Positions 17,184 through 26,258 are shown, counted from the stretch's first letter. The stretch is DNA of 64,000 nt from Bacteroidales bacterium UBA4360 (GCA_002393945.1 DGSO01000020.1:62001-126000); one strand, 5' to 3'. A program made the numbers and translations. Notes: generated from the sequence alone by a model not told the origin.

Positions 17184-17191
17184 TATCTTTG
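17184..17191 (+). promoter_or_regulatory. -7 box for recA
   Basis: TATCTTTG, 53 nt before the recA start. No LexA-type or other obvious SOS operator is visible in the 94-nt gap between rlmN and recA. Confidence 0.5.
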
Positions 17192-17244
17192 TAAGTGCGG
17201 TTTTACAGGATGCCCGCAAATGAAGAACTATTAAAAGAACCAGT

Positions 17245-18264
17245 ATGGCAAAAGCACCAGAAGAAATCAATGCAGCCAAGCTCAAAGCACTGCAGGCTAC
17301 CATTGACAAGATTGAGAAAGATTACGGGAAAGGCACCATCATGAAGCTGGGAGACCAGCCTGAATGGGATTCCTCACAGGTCATCCCCAGCGGTTCCATT
17401 TCACTGGACCACGCACTCGGAATCGGCGGATATCCCAAAGGCCGCATCATCGAAATCTACGGACCGGAATCCTCCGGTAAGACCACCCTCGCAATCCATG
17501 CAATTGCAGAGGCCCAGAAGATGGGTGGCATCGCAGCTATCATCGACGCAGAACACGCCTTTGACCGCAGCTATGCAAAGGCCCTCGGAGTAGACCTCGA
17601 CACCCTCCTCATCTCCCAGCCGGACAACGGCGAACAGGCCCTCGAAATTGCCGACAACCTCATCCGCAGCGGCGCCGTGGATATCATTGTCATCGACTCC
17701 GTGGCAGCCCTTACCCCCAAGGCCGAGATTGAAGGCGAAATGGGCGACAACAAGGTAGGCCTCCAGGCCCGCCTCATGAGCCAGGCCCTCCGCAAGCTCA
17801 CGGCAAACATCTCGAAAACAAACACTTGCTGCATATTCATCAACCAGCTCAGGGAGAAAATCGGCATCATGTTCGGAAATCCCGAGACCACAACCGGCGG
17901 CAACGCCCTCAAGTTCTATGCTTCGGTGCGTCTGGACATCCGCCGCACCACCCAGATCAAGGACGGCGAGGACGCCCTCGGCAACCACGTAAAGGTGAAA
18001 GTTGTAAAGAACAAGATGGCTCCGCCTTTCAAGAAGGCCGAATTCGACATCGTCTTCGGTGAAGGCATTTCCAGGAGCGGAGAAATCGTTGACCTCGGAG
18101 TTGAACTGGACATCATCAAGAAGTCCGGCTCATGGTTCTCCTACAACGACACCAAACTGGCCCAAGGCCGCGAGGCTGTGAAGAAGCTCATGATCGACAA
18201 TCCTGAGCTCGCCGAAGAAATCGAAGCCCGCATCCGCGAGGCCATGACTAAGGTTCAGGACTGA
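17245..18264 (+). CDS. recA: Recombinase RecA
   Basis: 339 residues. Strand exchange ATPase. Walker A GPESSGKTT at residues 73-81, Walker B IIVIDSVAALTP, the L1/L2 loops (GEMGDNKVGLQARLMSQALRKLTANI and FGNPETTTGGNALKFYASVRLDIRR) and the C-terminal domain are all intact. The acidic C-terminal tail is short (ends AMTKVQD). The stop and the next start share one base (TGATG). Confidence 0.98.
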   Translation: MAKAPEEINAAKLKALQATIDKIEKDYGKGTIMKLGDQPEWDSSQVIPSGSISLDHALGIGGYPKGRIIEIYGPESSGKTTLAIHAIAEAQKMGGIAAIIDAEHAFDRSYAKALGVDLDTLLISQPDNGEQALEIADNLIRSGAVDIIVIDSVAALTPKAEIEGEMGDNKVGLQARLMSQALRKLTANISKTNTCCIFINQLREKIGIMFGNPETTTGGNALKFYASVRLDIRRTTQIKDGEDALGNHVKVKVVKNKMAPPFKKAEFDIVFGEGISRSGEIVDLGVELDIIKKSGSWFSYNDTKLAQGREAVKKLMIDNPELAEEIEARIREAMTKVQD

Positions 18265-20162
18265 TGGTGAAAAGACACCTTTCCACATTTGCATCACTCG
18301 CATGGAACATCCTGCTGGTGATGCTTCTTTTTACCCTGTGCCGTCTCACATTCTTTGCCCTGAACAAGGGATTGTATCCTGAAGTGGGGGCGCCCGAGCT
18401 GCTCAGAATGTGCCTCGGAGGGCTGCGGTTTGATATATCGGCAATACTCTACACCAACTCCGTCCTGGTGCTTCTCTGGCTCCTTCCGCTTCCTGTCCGT
18501 GAGAAGGAGTGGTACAGGAAAACCCTGAAGATACTGTTCGTCGCGGCAAATTTCATCTGCCTGGCTGCAAATCTCGGGGATTCCGTCTATTTCCCTTATG
18601 TGAGTCACAGGACAACTATGGGAGTGTTTCAGGAGTTCCAGGGAGACGGACAGGTATTCAAGATTCTCCTGAATGAAACTGTCAGCCACTGGTATCTTCT
18701 TCTCGAAGGGCTCCTCATGCTGGCCGCGCTCATATGGCTTTATGCCGAGCCCGGAAAAGACAAAGCAAGATGGGTGGCAGCCGACTACATTCTCTCACTC
18801 GCCATCATCGCCGCCGTTCTCTATCCCTTTGTCGGAGGCCTCAGGGGCGGATTTGGTATCACGACGCGCCCCATTGCGCCTAATGACGCCAATCTCTATA
18901 CCGACAAACCTCTCCAGACCGGTATAGTACTCAATACTCCGTTCTGCATGTACAGGACAATCGGAGAACAGCCTTATCCGGAGTTCAATTTCCTTGAAGA
19001 CCCATCGGCAATATTTCCCACAAGGAAACACTATGCTTCCGAAGGCATGCGTAAAAAGAATGTAGTCATTCTCATTCTCGAGAGCTTTTCTGCCTCTTAC
19101 AGCGAATATCTCACCGGTTTGCAGGGGCATCCGCAGCCGGGTTATATGCCGTTTCTGGATTCGCTCATGAAGGAATCCCTCATATTCCGCCACTCCTACG
19201 CCAACGGCCGCATCAGCATAGATGCCCTGCCGTCGGTCATGTGCTGCATACCTGCGATAACAGAACCGTTTTTCCTGAGCCTGTACAGCCAGAACATGAT
19301 AAGTGGCATGGCGGCCGAACTGGGCAGGGAAGGCTATTCCAGCGCATTCTACCACGGTGCAAACCGTTCTTCACTTGCACTTGCAGGCTTTGCTCACCGC
19401 TGCGGTTTCCAAAGGGAATACTCCCGGGAAGACTATGCCGATGAGACCGACTTTGACGGCACGTGGGGAATCTGGGATGCCCCTTTCCTGCAGTACTTCA
19501 GGGAAGGTATCAGTAATCTCCCGGAGCCTTTCCTTGCAACAGTCTTTACACTCAGTTCCCACAATCCGTTCGCTCTTCCGGAAGGCGTATCATACCCGGA
19601 GGGCTCTCTTCCCATACACCGTGTAATCCGGTATTCCGACGATGCCCTCAAGGCGTTTTTCAGAGAAGCCCAGAAAGAGCCCTGGTTCAATAACACGCTG
19701 TTTGTAATCACGGGTGACCATACAGGAGTGACAGACGTGGACGAATATAAGACCGACAACGGACGCTACCTTATTCCCATTCTCTTTTACACTCCGGACG
19801 GATCCCTGAAAGGACTGAGGGAAGGAACCGCCCAGCAGCTGGACATAAAGCCCACGGTATATGGCTACCTCGGTTATGACAAGCCGTTCATGAGCATGGG
19901 TGTCAATCTTCTTGAAACGCCGGATGAAGAGACTTGTGCATTCTACTACAACGGGCTGTACGAGTTTGTCTCAAACGGATATCTCCTGACATTCAATGGA
20001 ACCGGTTTCAGCGGCCTGTACCATTACACCACTGATCCTTTTCTGAATGAGAATCTGATATCTGTGGAAACGGAAGTGGCAGAAGATATGGAAATCCGTT
20101 TCAAGGCTCGCCTTCAGCAGCTTAACAGCCGCATGATCAACAATCAATTGACAGAAGACTGA
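18264..20162 (+). CDS. LTA-synthase-like membrane phosphoglycerol transferase/sulfatase-fold protein
   Basis: 632 residues. Five hydrophobic segments occupy residues about 12-195, followed by an extracytoplasmic alkaline-phosphatase-fold domain (about 265-560). Metal-site motifs are KKNVVILILESFSASY, SYANGRISIDALPSV (the family nucleophile region), HNPFALP and LFVITGDHTGV. Related enzymes transfer phosphoglycerol or phosphoethanolamine to glycans or lipids. A Gram-negative bacterium has no lipoteichoic acid, so the acceptor is unknown. It follows recA with a one-base overlap and runs 19 nt into the convergent ComEA-like gene. Confidence 0.8.
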   Translation: MVKRHLSTFASLAWNILLVMLLFTLCRLTFFALNKGLYPEVGAPELLRMCLGGLRFDISAILYTNSVLVLLWLLPLPVREKEWYRKTLKILFVAANFICLAANLGDSVYFPYVSHRTTMGVFQEFQGDGQVFKILLNETVSHWYLLLEGLLMLAALIWLYAEPGKDKARWVAADYILSLAIIAAVLYPFVGGLRGGFGITTRPIAPNDANLYTDKPLQTGIVLNTPFCMYRTIGEQPYPEFNFLEDPSAIFPTRKHYASEGMRKKNVVILILESFSASYSEYLTGLQGHPQPGYMPFLDSLMKESLIFRHSYANGRISIDALPSVMCCIPAITEPFFLSLYSQNMISGMAAELGREGYSSAFYHGANRSSLALAGFAHRCGFQREYSREDYADETDFDGTWGIWDAPFLQYFREGISNLPEPFLATVFTLSSHNPFALPEGVSYPEGSLPIHRVIRYSDDALKAFFREAQKEPWFNNTLFVITGDHTGVTDVDEYKTDNGRYLIPILFYTPDGSLKGLREGTAQQLDIKPTVYGYLGYDKPFMSMGVNLLETPDEETCAFYYNGLYEFVSNGYLLTFNGTGFSGLYHYTTDPFLNENLISVETEVAEDMEIRFKARLQQLNSRMINNQLTED

Positions 20163-21058
20163 ATCCTGCATCCAGACAGTTTGCCGGCGTGTTCCTCAGA
20201 GAGTACGCCGGCTTTTCTGAGCCCTTCAACGGTACACTCCCCTGCCGGATGATGCTTCCTGTAGAGCACAATTCCGTGAGCTTCGCTTTTTGAGATATAT
20301 GGATGCTTGGAGAGTTCCTCCTCCGGAAGGGACCACAGAGGATAAGGTTCCGGCCTGGAACAGATTATCAGGTCTTTGAGCCCGTCGTACTTCTCCCTGT
20401 CGAAATTCCGTATCTCCATCAGCTGTTCAGGCCTGGAAAAGCCTCCGAGGGCTTCCCTGTAAGAGACAATCCTGGAAGCGAACCACGGGCCGATTCCGGG
20501 AAGCTCGACAAGGGCGGCGCTGTCGGCCTTGTTGATATCTGTCCTCGGGATGTCGATGAACGGTTCGAGGCGGCTGAAGACTGAATCGGCAACGACGAAG
20601 GACCTGGCAAAATCTTCCGGTTTTCTGAAACGTCCGCCCTTTTTTCTGTAATTGTCGATGGCCTTCGCCTGCTTTTCAGAAAAGCCAAGGCGCTGAAGGT
20701 CAGTCACTGAAACGGTGTTTGGATCGAATCGGAAGGATTCCGCCTTACGGGGGACAATCCTGTCCCTTGCACTTGCCACGGATGCCTCCCTTGCAGATTC
20801 CCTGCGGATAACTACCGGGGAATCGTCCTTTACTTCCTCTGCTTCAGATTCCTCAAGGATACGCCTTGCGAGTGCGGCATCAACCACGTAGACCGTATCG
20901 GGACGGTCCCGGTCTGCCGCAAGTTTCAGTGAGGCAGCCCTGTGAATGAACAGGGCAACCTGATAGCCGATGATAAGGAAAACGAGCGCTATGGCTCCGA
21001 CCGTGAAACTTCCTGAGAGCCCGCTATGAGTTTTCCCCTTCTTCCTCTCCTTCTCCAT
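20144..21058 (-). CDS. Membrane-anchored ComEA-like helix-hairpin-helix protein
   Basis: 304 residues. One N-terminal membrane segment (GSFTVGAIALVFLIIGYQVALFI) is followed by a linker and then helix-hairpin-helix units: VTDLQRLGFSEKQAKAIDNYRKKGGRF, INKADSAALVELPGIGPWFASRIVSYREALGGF and further copies to the end. The second is the classic LPGIGP motif of ComEA-type DNA-binding domains. In other bacteria such proteins bind incoming DNA during transformation; no other competence gene is here. The chosen start overlaps the end of rsmI by 35 nt. Confidence 0.82.
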   Translation of the reverse strand: MEKERKKGKTHSGLSGSFTVGAIALVFLIIGYQVALFIHRAASLKLAADRDRPDTVYVVDAALARRILEESEAEEVKDDSPVVIRRESAREASVASARDRIVPRKAESFRFDPNTVSVTDLQRLGFSEKQAKAIDNYRKKGGRFRKPEDFARSFVVADSVFSRLEPFIDIPRTDINKADSAALVELPGIGPWFASRIVSYREALGGFSRPEQLMEIRNFDREKYDGLKDLIICSRPEPYPLWSLPEEELSKHPYISKSEAHGIVLYRKHHPAGECTVEGLRKAGVLSEEHAGKLSGCRIQSSVN

Positions 21059-21758
21059 ATCTCTGCTTCTTTCGGGGTTTTGAAGGCTCTGCGCCTTCCA
21101 CTACTATTACAATCTCGCCCTTGGGGGCATGTTCATCATACCATGCGGCCACCTCTTCCAAGGTACCGCGGCGGTGTTCTTCATGGACTTTCGAAATCTC
21201 CCTGGCTACGGAACAGCGCCTCGACGGGCCGAAGAACTCTGCCATCTGCTGCAGGGTCTTGACAAGGCGGAACGGCGATTCATAGAAAACCATGGTCCGT
21301 GTTTCGTGGGAAAGCTGCTCCAGAAGGGTCTGGCGACCCTTTTTCTGAGGGAGGAAGCCCTCAAACACAAAACGGTCGCAGGGAAGGCCGGAGGAAACGA
21401 TGGCCGGGATACAGGCCGTGGGCCCGGGAAGCGTCTGGACCTCGATTCCTTCATCGGCACAGGCACGGGCAAGGAGGAAACCGGGGTCCGAGATGCCGGG
21501 GGTTCCGGCGTCTGAGACGAGCGCTACCTTGAGCCCGGATGCTATCCTTTCCTTGACGGCCTGGACCTTTTCGTGTTCGTTATACTTGTGGTGGCTTTCC
21601 AGCCTGCCGTGAATGTCATAATGCTTGAGAAGCACCGACGTAGTACGGGTGTCCTCTGCAAGGATGAGATCCGCCTCCCTGAGGATGCGGATCGCCCTCA
21701 GGGTCATATCTTCAAGGTTTCCTACCGGAGTGGGAACTATGTACAGGATTCCTGGCAT
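21024..21758 (-). CDS. rsmI: 16S rRNA (cytidine1402-2'-O)-methyltransferase RsmI
   Basis: 244 residues. SAM-dependent tetrapyrrole-methylase-fold enzyme that 2'-O-methylates C1402 of 16S rRNA. Motifs: LYIVPTPVGNLEDMTLRAIRIL at the N-terminus, AEDTRTTSVLLKHYDI, VALVSDAGTPGISDPGFLL, GPTACIPAIVSSGLP and VFYESPFRLVKTL. The C-terminus is a basic and acidic tail. It follows the small coiled-coil gene by 2 nt. Confidence 0.95.
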   Translation of the reverse strand: MPGILYIVPTPVGNLEDMTLRAIRILREADLILAEDTRTTSVLLKHYDIHGRLESHHKYNEHEKVQAVKERIASGLKVALVSDAGTPGISDPGFLLARACADEGIEVQTLPGPTACIPAIVSSGLPCDRFVFEGFLPQKKGRQTLLEQLSHETRTMVFYESPFRLVKTLQQMAEFFGPSRRCSVAREISKVHEEHRRGTLEEVAAWYDEHAPKGEIVIVVEGAEPSKPRKKQRYGEGEEEGENS

Positions 21759-21760
21759 GG

Positions 21761-21970
21761 TCAGTCAAAGAGAGAACCGGTAAAATTATCCTCGGGTTCC
21801 TGGGGTTCGGCAGTTATGTCGAGACCGGTGAAATCCACTTCCTCATCCTCCTGCGCCTGAAGTTCGGCGGAATACTCCTTGAGTTTCTTCTCAAGGGCAT
21901 AAATCTGTTTCTTCAATCCGAAGAGTTCTTTTTCGAAATCTTTCAGTTTTTCTGCGTGCGTTTTGTCCAT
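21761..21970 (-). CDS. Small coiled-coil protein, 69 residues
   Basis: Residues 5-45 form a continuous amphipathic heptad pattern (EKLKDFEKELFGLKKQIYAL and onward), followed by an acidic tail (EDEEVDFTGLDITAEPQEPE). No family recognised. The gene is placed as the first of an operon with rsmI (2-nt gap) and is divergent from tdk, which supports it as real. Confidence 0.65.
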   Translation of the reverse strand: MDKTHAEKLKDFEKELFGLKKQIYALEKKLKEYSAELQAQEDEEVDFTGLDITAEPQEPEDNFTGSLFD

Positions 21971-21977
21971 AAATGAC

Positions 21978-21985
21978 TATCTTTG
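21978..21985 (+). promoter_or_regulatory. -7 box for tdk
   Basis: TATCTTTG, 26 nt before the tdk ATG. No matching -33 element at the right distance. Confidence 0.5.
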
Positions 21986-22011
21986 TCAAGTCAACATAAC
22001 AAATTAAGGAA

Positions 22012-22587
22012 ATGTTTTTGGAAAATGCAAAAAAAGCAGGCTGCATTGAAGTAATTTGCGGCTCAATGTTCTCAGGAAAGACCGAAGAACTCATCAGAAG
22101 GCTCAAAAGGGCACAGTTTGCAAAGCAGAAGATAGCCACCTTCAAGCCCACCATCGACAAGAGATACTCAGACCTCGACGTAGTCTCGCACGATTCCCAC
22201 AGCATTTCCTGTACTCCTATAAAGTCTCCCTCCCGCATGCTCCAGATTGAGCCTGACGTTCAGGTCGTGGGAATTGACGAGGCCCAGTTCTTCGACGACA
22301 GCATCGTCGACGTGTGCCAGGAACTCGCAAAGAGAGGCGTACGCGTTATCATCGCCGGCCTTGACACGGACTTTATGGGCAAGCCCTTCGGCCCCATGCC
22401 GGGTCTCATGGCAATCGCCGAGGACGTACAGAAGGTACACGCCATCTGCGTCCGCTGCGGTTCCCTTGCAAACCATTCACACCGCCTGTCAGACAGCAAG
22501 AAACTGGTAGTCCTCGGAGAGAAGGAGTCCTATGAGCCCCTATGCCGGGAGTGCTATTACAAGGCGATAGAAGAGGACAAGGCATGA
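22012..22587 (+). CDS. tdk: Thymidine kinase (type II)
   Basis: 191 residues. Phosphorylates thymidine in the salvage pathway. Walker A GSMFSGKTEE (residues 17-26), the Walker B-like VVGIDEAQFFDDSIVDV, the glycine-rich AGLDTDFMGKPFGPMP lid and the zinc site formed by CVRCG and CRECY place it in the human TK1-like family. The stop overlaps the start of the DUF389 gene by 4 nt (ATGA). Confidence 0.97.
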   Translation: MFLENAKKAGCIEVICGSMFSGKTEELIRRLKRAQFAKQKIATFKPTIDKRYSDLDVVSHDSHSISCTPIKSPSRMLQIEPDVQVVGIDEAQFFDDSIVDVCQELAKRGVRVIIAGLDTDFMGKPFGPMPGLMAIAEDVQKVHAICVRCGSLANHSHRLSDSKKLVVLGEKESYEPLCRECYYKAIEEDKA

Positions 22588-23789
22588 GTTTCAAGGAGTA
22601 TATAAACGAACACATCAAACCCTATATCTACATCTATGGTGATGTGGATACCGTGAGTGCGGCAGAAAGGATCAAGTCCGGAATCTGGTTCAAAGGGCCT
22701 AACGCCTGGATTCTGGCCTTTGCCATCATTCTGGCCTCGGTGGGCCTGAATGTAAATTCCACGGCAGTTATCATCGGCGCCATGCTCGTTTCCCCGCTCA
22801 TGGGGCCTATCATCGGCATGGGACTCGCCCTGGGGACGAACGACCTGGACCTTCTCAAATCGGCGGCGAAGAACCTCCTGGTGATGGTTGTGATTTCGCT
22901 GCTGGCATCGGCACTGTTCTTCCTTATCTCTCCCCTGTCACTTGTAAATCCCACGGAACTTGAAGCGAGGACGAGCCCTACCATATATGATGTGCTCATC
23001 GCCCTGTTCGGCGGCCTTGCAGGGATACTGGAGAACAGCCGCAAGGAAAGGGGCACCGTGCTTTCGGGTGTAGCCATTGCGACGGCCCTCATGCCGCCGC
23101 TGTGTACAGCAGGCTACGGCCTTGCCAATCTGAATGCGCATTTCTTCTTCGGCGCCCTGTACCTTTTCATAATCAACAGCGTATTTATAGCCCTGGCCAC
23201 TTATCTCATGGTGAAATACCTGAGATTCAGGACGGTTACGGGCATAGACGAAAATACAGCCAAGAAACGCCGCAATTTCATAACGGCAGCCCTTGTAATA
23301 GTGCTTGTGCCAAGTATCTGGTCGGCATTCAATCTCATAAGGGAGAACAATTTCGAAAGGAACCTGCGAAGCTTTGTAGAGGATAACCGCCTGGTGGGTC
23401 CCCGCAGCTACATATACGAATACAATGTACGCGGCCGCCACGCGAACCTCTCGATCGCAGGAGAAAACCTTACCGACAGCCTCAGGCAGGAGTTTTTCAA
23501 ATCGGCGGCGAAGTATAAGATAAAGCAGTCGCAGATTACTCTGGCAGAGCATTCCATCGGCCTGTCCCAAAATGAGATGGACGCCATCATTGCCGAAATT
23601 TACGACAAGACGGACGCCGAACTCACGGAAAACCAGTCTATGATTGAGGCCATGCAGGCACGCATAGACGAGCTGTCATCCATGGTGGAAGAGCTCAGAC
23701 AAAAAACTGACTCCCTCAGCGAGGAAGTCAGTCTGAATGAATATTTGGAGAGTCCTATTTCAGAACCCCAAGCTCCTTTCCAACCTTAA
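22584..23789 (+). CDS. DUF389 (TIGR00341) membrane protein
   Basis: 401 residues from the ATG that overlaps the tdk stop; a longer in-frame start at 22542 lies inside tdk and is not used. Six or so hydrophobic segments between residues 35 and 245 include the family hallmarks STAVIIGAMLVSPLMGPIIGMGLALG and GVAIATALMPPLCTAGYGLA. The C-terminal 150 residues are soluble, ending in a coiled coil (MIEAMQARIDELSSMVEELR). Function unknown. It overlaps kbl by 35 nt, tail to tail. Confidence 0.88.
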   Translation: MSFKEYINEHIKPYIYIYGDVDTVSAAERIKSGIWFKGPNAWILAFAIILASVGLNVNSTAVIIGAMLVSPLMGPIIGMGLALGTNDLDLLKSAAKNLLVMVVISLLASALFFLISPLSLVNPTELEARTSPTIYDVLIALFGGLAGILENSRKERGTVLSGVAIATALMPPLCTAGYGLANLNAHFFFGALYLFIINSVFIALATYLMVKYLRFRTVTGIDENTAKKRRNFITAALVIVLVPSIWSAFNLIRENNFERNLRSFVEDNRLVGPRSYIYEYNVRGRHANLSIAGENLTDSLRQEFFKSAAKYKIKQSQITLAEHSIGLSQNEMDAIIAEIYDKTDAELTENQSMIEAMQARIDELSSMVEELRQKTDSLSEEVSLNEYLESPISEPQAPFQP

Positions 23790-24945
23790 TAAAGGCTGCG
23801 ATGGCCTTGTCAAGGTGAGACCTCTCGTGTGCGGCGGAAAGCTGCACGCGGATACGGGCCTGCCCCTGAGGAACTACGGGATAGTAGAAGCCGGTCACGA
23901 AAATACCTTCTTCAGCCATTCTGGCCGCGAATTTCTGGGAAAGAGGAGCATCATAGAGCATAACTGCACAGATGGCACTCTGGGTGGGCTTGATGTCAAA
24001 GCCCGCGGCCATCATCTTCTCACGGAAGTAAACCACGTTCTCCATTAGTTTGGTGTGGAGTTCGTCGGACTCTTCGAGGATGTTGAAGGTCTCGATTCCG
24101 GCGGCGGCGATCATCGGAGGAATGGAGTTGGAAAACAGATAAGGACGGGAGCGCTGACGGAGCATGTCGATAATCTCCTTGCGGCCGGTCGTGAAACCGC
24201 CCACGGCGCCTCCGAAGGCCTTTCCAAGGGTTCCTGTGAAGATGTCGATGCGGCCGTAGCAGTCAAACTTTTCTGCAACGCCATGACCGTGCTCGCCTAC
24301 CACGCCGGCGCTGTGGCTTTCATCAACCATCACCAGGGCGTCGTATTTTTCGGCAAGGTCACAGATTTTGTCCATAGGGGCGACGTTGCCGTCCATTGAG
24401 AATACACCGTCGGTCACGATGATGCGGAAACGGCATTTCTGCGCTTCCTGAAGCTTGGCTTCGAGGTCGGCCATGTCGGCATTGGCATAGCGGAAGCGCT
24501 GGGCCTTGCAAAGGCGGACGCCGTCAATGATGGATGCATGGTTCAGGGAATCCGAGATGATGGCGTCGTCTGCGGTGAAGAGGGGTTCGAATACGCCGCC
24601 GTTTGCATCGAAGCAGGCAGCGTAGAGGATGGTGTCCTCTGTATGGAAGAACTTGGATATCCTGGCCTCAAGTTCCTTGTGAAGGTCCTGGGTGCCGCAG
24701 ATGAAGCGGACGGACGACATGCCGTAGCCGCGGTCTTCCATAGCTTTCTTTGCCGCTACTGCAAGTCTGGGATTGTCGCTCAGTCCAAGATAGTTGTTGG
24801 CGCAGAAGTTAAGTGCCCTGGAGCCGTCCTGGAGGGTTATTTCGGCACTTTGGGGCGATGTAATTATACGTTCTTTCTTGTAAAGTCCTGCATTTTCAAT
24901 ACTATTAAGTTCCTGCTGCAGGTGCTGCTGAAATTTTCCGTACAT
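23755..24945 (-). CDS. kbl: Glycine C-acetyltransferase (2-amino-3-ketobutyrate CoA ligase)
   Basis: 396 residues. PLP enzyme of the alpha-oxoamine synthase family that cleaves 2-amino-3-ketobutyrate with CoA to glycine and acetyl-CoA. Features: NFCANNYLGLSDNPRL, FICGTQDLHKELEARISKF, DSLNHASIIDGVRL, MVDESHSAGVVG and the PLP lysine in FTGTLGKAFGGAVGG. The adjacent divergent gene encodes threonine dehydrogenase, which makes its substrate, so this is the threonine-to-glycine pathway. Confidence 0.95.
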   Translation of the reverse strand: MYGKFQQHLQQELNSIENAGLYKKERIITSPQSAEITLQDGSRALNFCANNYLGLSDNPRLAVAAKKAMEDRGYGMSSVRFICGTQDLHKELEARISKFFHTEDTILYAACFDANGGVFEPLFTADDAIISDSLNHASIIDGVRLCKAQRFRYANADMADLEAKLQEAQKCRFRIIVTDGVFSMDGNVAPMDKICDLAEKYDALVMVDESHSAGVVGEHGHGVAEKFDCYGRIDIFTGTLGKAFGGAVGGFTTGRKEIIDMLRQRSRPYLFSNSIPPMIAAAGIETFNILEESDELHTKLMENVVYFREKMMAAGFDIKPTQSAICAVMLYDAPLSQKFAARMAEEGIFVTGFYYPVVPQGQARIRVQLSAAHERSHLDKAIAAFIKVGKELGVLK

Positions 24946-24967
24946 GGTATATAGTTTTTTGTGTTTT

Positions 24968-25001
24968 CAAATTTAGTAAATTAATATTGATTTTATACAA
25001 A
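24968..25001 (-). promoter_or_regulatory. Promoter for kbl
   Basis: Minus strand TAAATTTG (24968-24975), 22 nt before the ATG, with TTTG (24998-25001) 22 nt upstream of the box, slightly longer than the ideal spacer. Confidence 0.5.
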
Positions 25002-25017
25002 AAAGCCGCTAAATTTG
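24987..25017 (+). promoter_or_regulatory. Promoter for the threonine dehydrogenase gene
   Basis: TTG (24987-24989), 20-nt spacer, TAAATTTG (25010-25017), 29 nt before the ATG. It overlaps the divergent kbl promoter, so the two genes may be co-regulated. Confidence 0.65.
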
Positions 25018-25046
25018 CAAAACATTAAGTAACAAACCGCATTATA

Positions 25047-26000
25047 ATGACAAACGTACTAGTTATAGGTTCCACCGGACAGATTGGCTCCGAACTCACG
25101 ATGAAGTTACGCAGGGAAATTCCCGGCAGCACGGTTGTAGCCGGTTACATCCCCGGCGCAGAACCCAAAGGCGAACTTCTTGAAAGCGGCCCGGCAGAGA
25201 TAGCCGACGTAAGGGATGCAAAGGCCCTTGCCGATATCGTTTCAAAGTATAAGATAGATACCATATATAATCTTGCGGCGCTGCTGTCTGCAGTTGCAGA
25301 GCGCAAGCCTCTCCTCGCCTGGGACATCCAGATGAACGGACTCCTCAATATCCTTGAGGTTGCACGCGAGAAAGGCGTAGCCGTTTTCACGCCCTCGTCA
25401 ATCGGCTCCTTCGGCCCGGAAACCCCTCATCAGGGAACTCCGCAGGACACCATCCAGCGCCCCCGCTCAATGTACGGCGTTACCAAGGTTGCCACAGAAC
25501 TTCTCAGCGACTATTATTTCCACAAATACGGCGTTGACACCCGTTCCGTACGTTTCCCGGGCCTTATCTCCTACACTACCCTTCCCGGCGGCGGCACCAC
25601 GGATTACGCCGTTGAAGTTTACTATTCCGCAGTCAAAGGAGAAGAATTCGTATGCCCCATCGCCCCCGGCACATTCATGGACATGATGTACATGCCTGAT
25701 GCCCTCAAGGCCGCCGTAGACCTCATGCAGGCCGATCCCTCCCGCCTCAAGCACCGCAATTCCTTCAATATCGCATCCATGAGTTTCGAGCCCGAACAGC
25801 TCTTCGCAAAGATCCGCGAATACGTACCCGGACTCCGCGTCCGCTACGAGGTGGATCCCGTGCGCCAGGCAATCGCAACCTCATGGCCGGACAGCATGGA
25901 TGACAGCTGCGCCCGTGAGGAATGGGGTTGGAAACCGTCATATACACTTGACCAGATGACACAGGATATGCTGCTTCATCTGAGAGAAAAATTATTGTAA
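25047..26000 (+). CDS. tdh: L-threonine 3-dehydrogenase, SDR type
   Basis: 317 residues. Extended short-chain dehydrogenase fold, not the zinc-dependent medium-chain type: NAD motif GSTGQIG near residue 8, NLAALLSAVAERKP, catalytic Ser in FTPSSIGSFGP and YGVTK (Tyr and Lys). The active-site loop RFPGLISYTTLPGGGTTDYAVEVYY is characteristic of SDR-type threonine dehydrogenases. It oxidises L-threonine to 2-amino-3-ketobutyrate, used by the divergent kbl product. Confidence 0.92.
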   Translation: MTNVLVIGSTGQIGSELTMKLRREIPGSTVVAGYIPGAEPKGELLESGPAEIADVRDAKALADIVSKYKIDTIYNLAALLSAVAERKPLLAWDIQMNGLLNILEVAREKGVAVFTPSSIGSFGPETPHQGTPQDTIQRPRSMYGVTKVATELLSDYYFHKYGVDTRSVRFPGLISYTTLPGGGTTDYAVEVYYSAVKGEEFVCPIAPGTFMDMMYMPDALKAAVDLMQADPSRLKHRNSFNIASMSFEPEQLFAKIREYVPGLRVRYEVDPVRQAIATSWPDSMDDSCAREEWGWKPSYTLDQMTQDMLLHLREKLL

Positions 26001-26129
26001 TCGTTTGTATTTTTAGAATCGAAACATATTATAACACATTTAAATATTGATAATCAATAGATTAGCATATTTTTTAAAAAATATTCAAAAAAATCTTTAT
26101 AAAAAATTTGCAAATCAAAGAAATTGTCG
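26001..26129. other. AT-rich intergenic DNA upstream of a small RNA promoter
   Basis: This stretch (about 80% A+T, many A- and T-runs) has no gene. It leads into a consensus promoter at 26107-26137 and could act as an UP-like or bent region. Nothing else is visible in it. Confidence 0.5.
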
Positions 26130-26137
26130 TACCTTTG
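26107..26137 (+). promoter_or_regulatory. Consensus promoter for an orphan transcript
   Basis: TTTG (26107-26110), 19-nt spacer, TACCTTTG (26130-26137): a full Bacteroidetes consensus with no protein gene downstream on this strand before the terminator at 26225-26258. Confidence 0.7.
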
Positions 26138-26141
26138 TATC

Positions 26142-26258
26142 CGGATTGAGGAAGTAAGGGTTCTCCTCACGGAATCAATCTATTGGTTATTAGTTTTAGT
26201 GTTATTAATTATGTGGTTAGTAGGAGCGTCCGCCTGTGAAGGTCGACGCTTTCTGTTT
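26142..26258 (+). ncRNA. Candidate small RNA between tdh and tRNA-Cys
   Basis: About 115 nt from the consensus promoter to an intrinsic terminator: AGCGTC (26225-26230) pairs with GACGCT (26245-26250), followed by TTCTGTTTT. The 5' end can form a second hairpin, GATTGAGGA (26144-26152) with TCCTC and AATC (26164-26168, 26173-26176). The 63-codon frame at 26124-26315 starts upstream of the -7 box and runs through the terminator, so it is not a credible gene. It lacks SRP RNA and 6S RNA signatures. Confidence 0.5.

Noticed and set aside
17155..17244. SOS (LexA) operator before recA
   Set aside because: No CTG-N10-CAG or GAAC-type operator is present; only the -7 box is visible.
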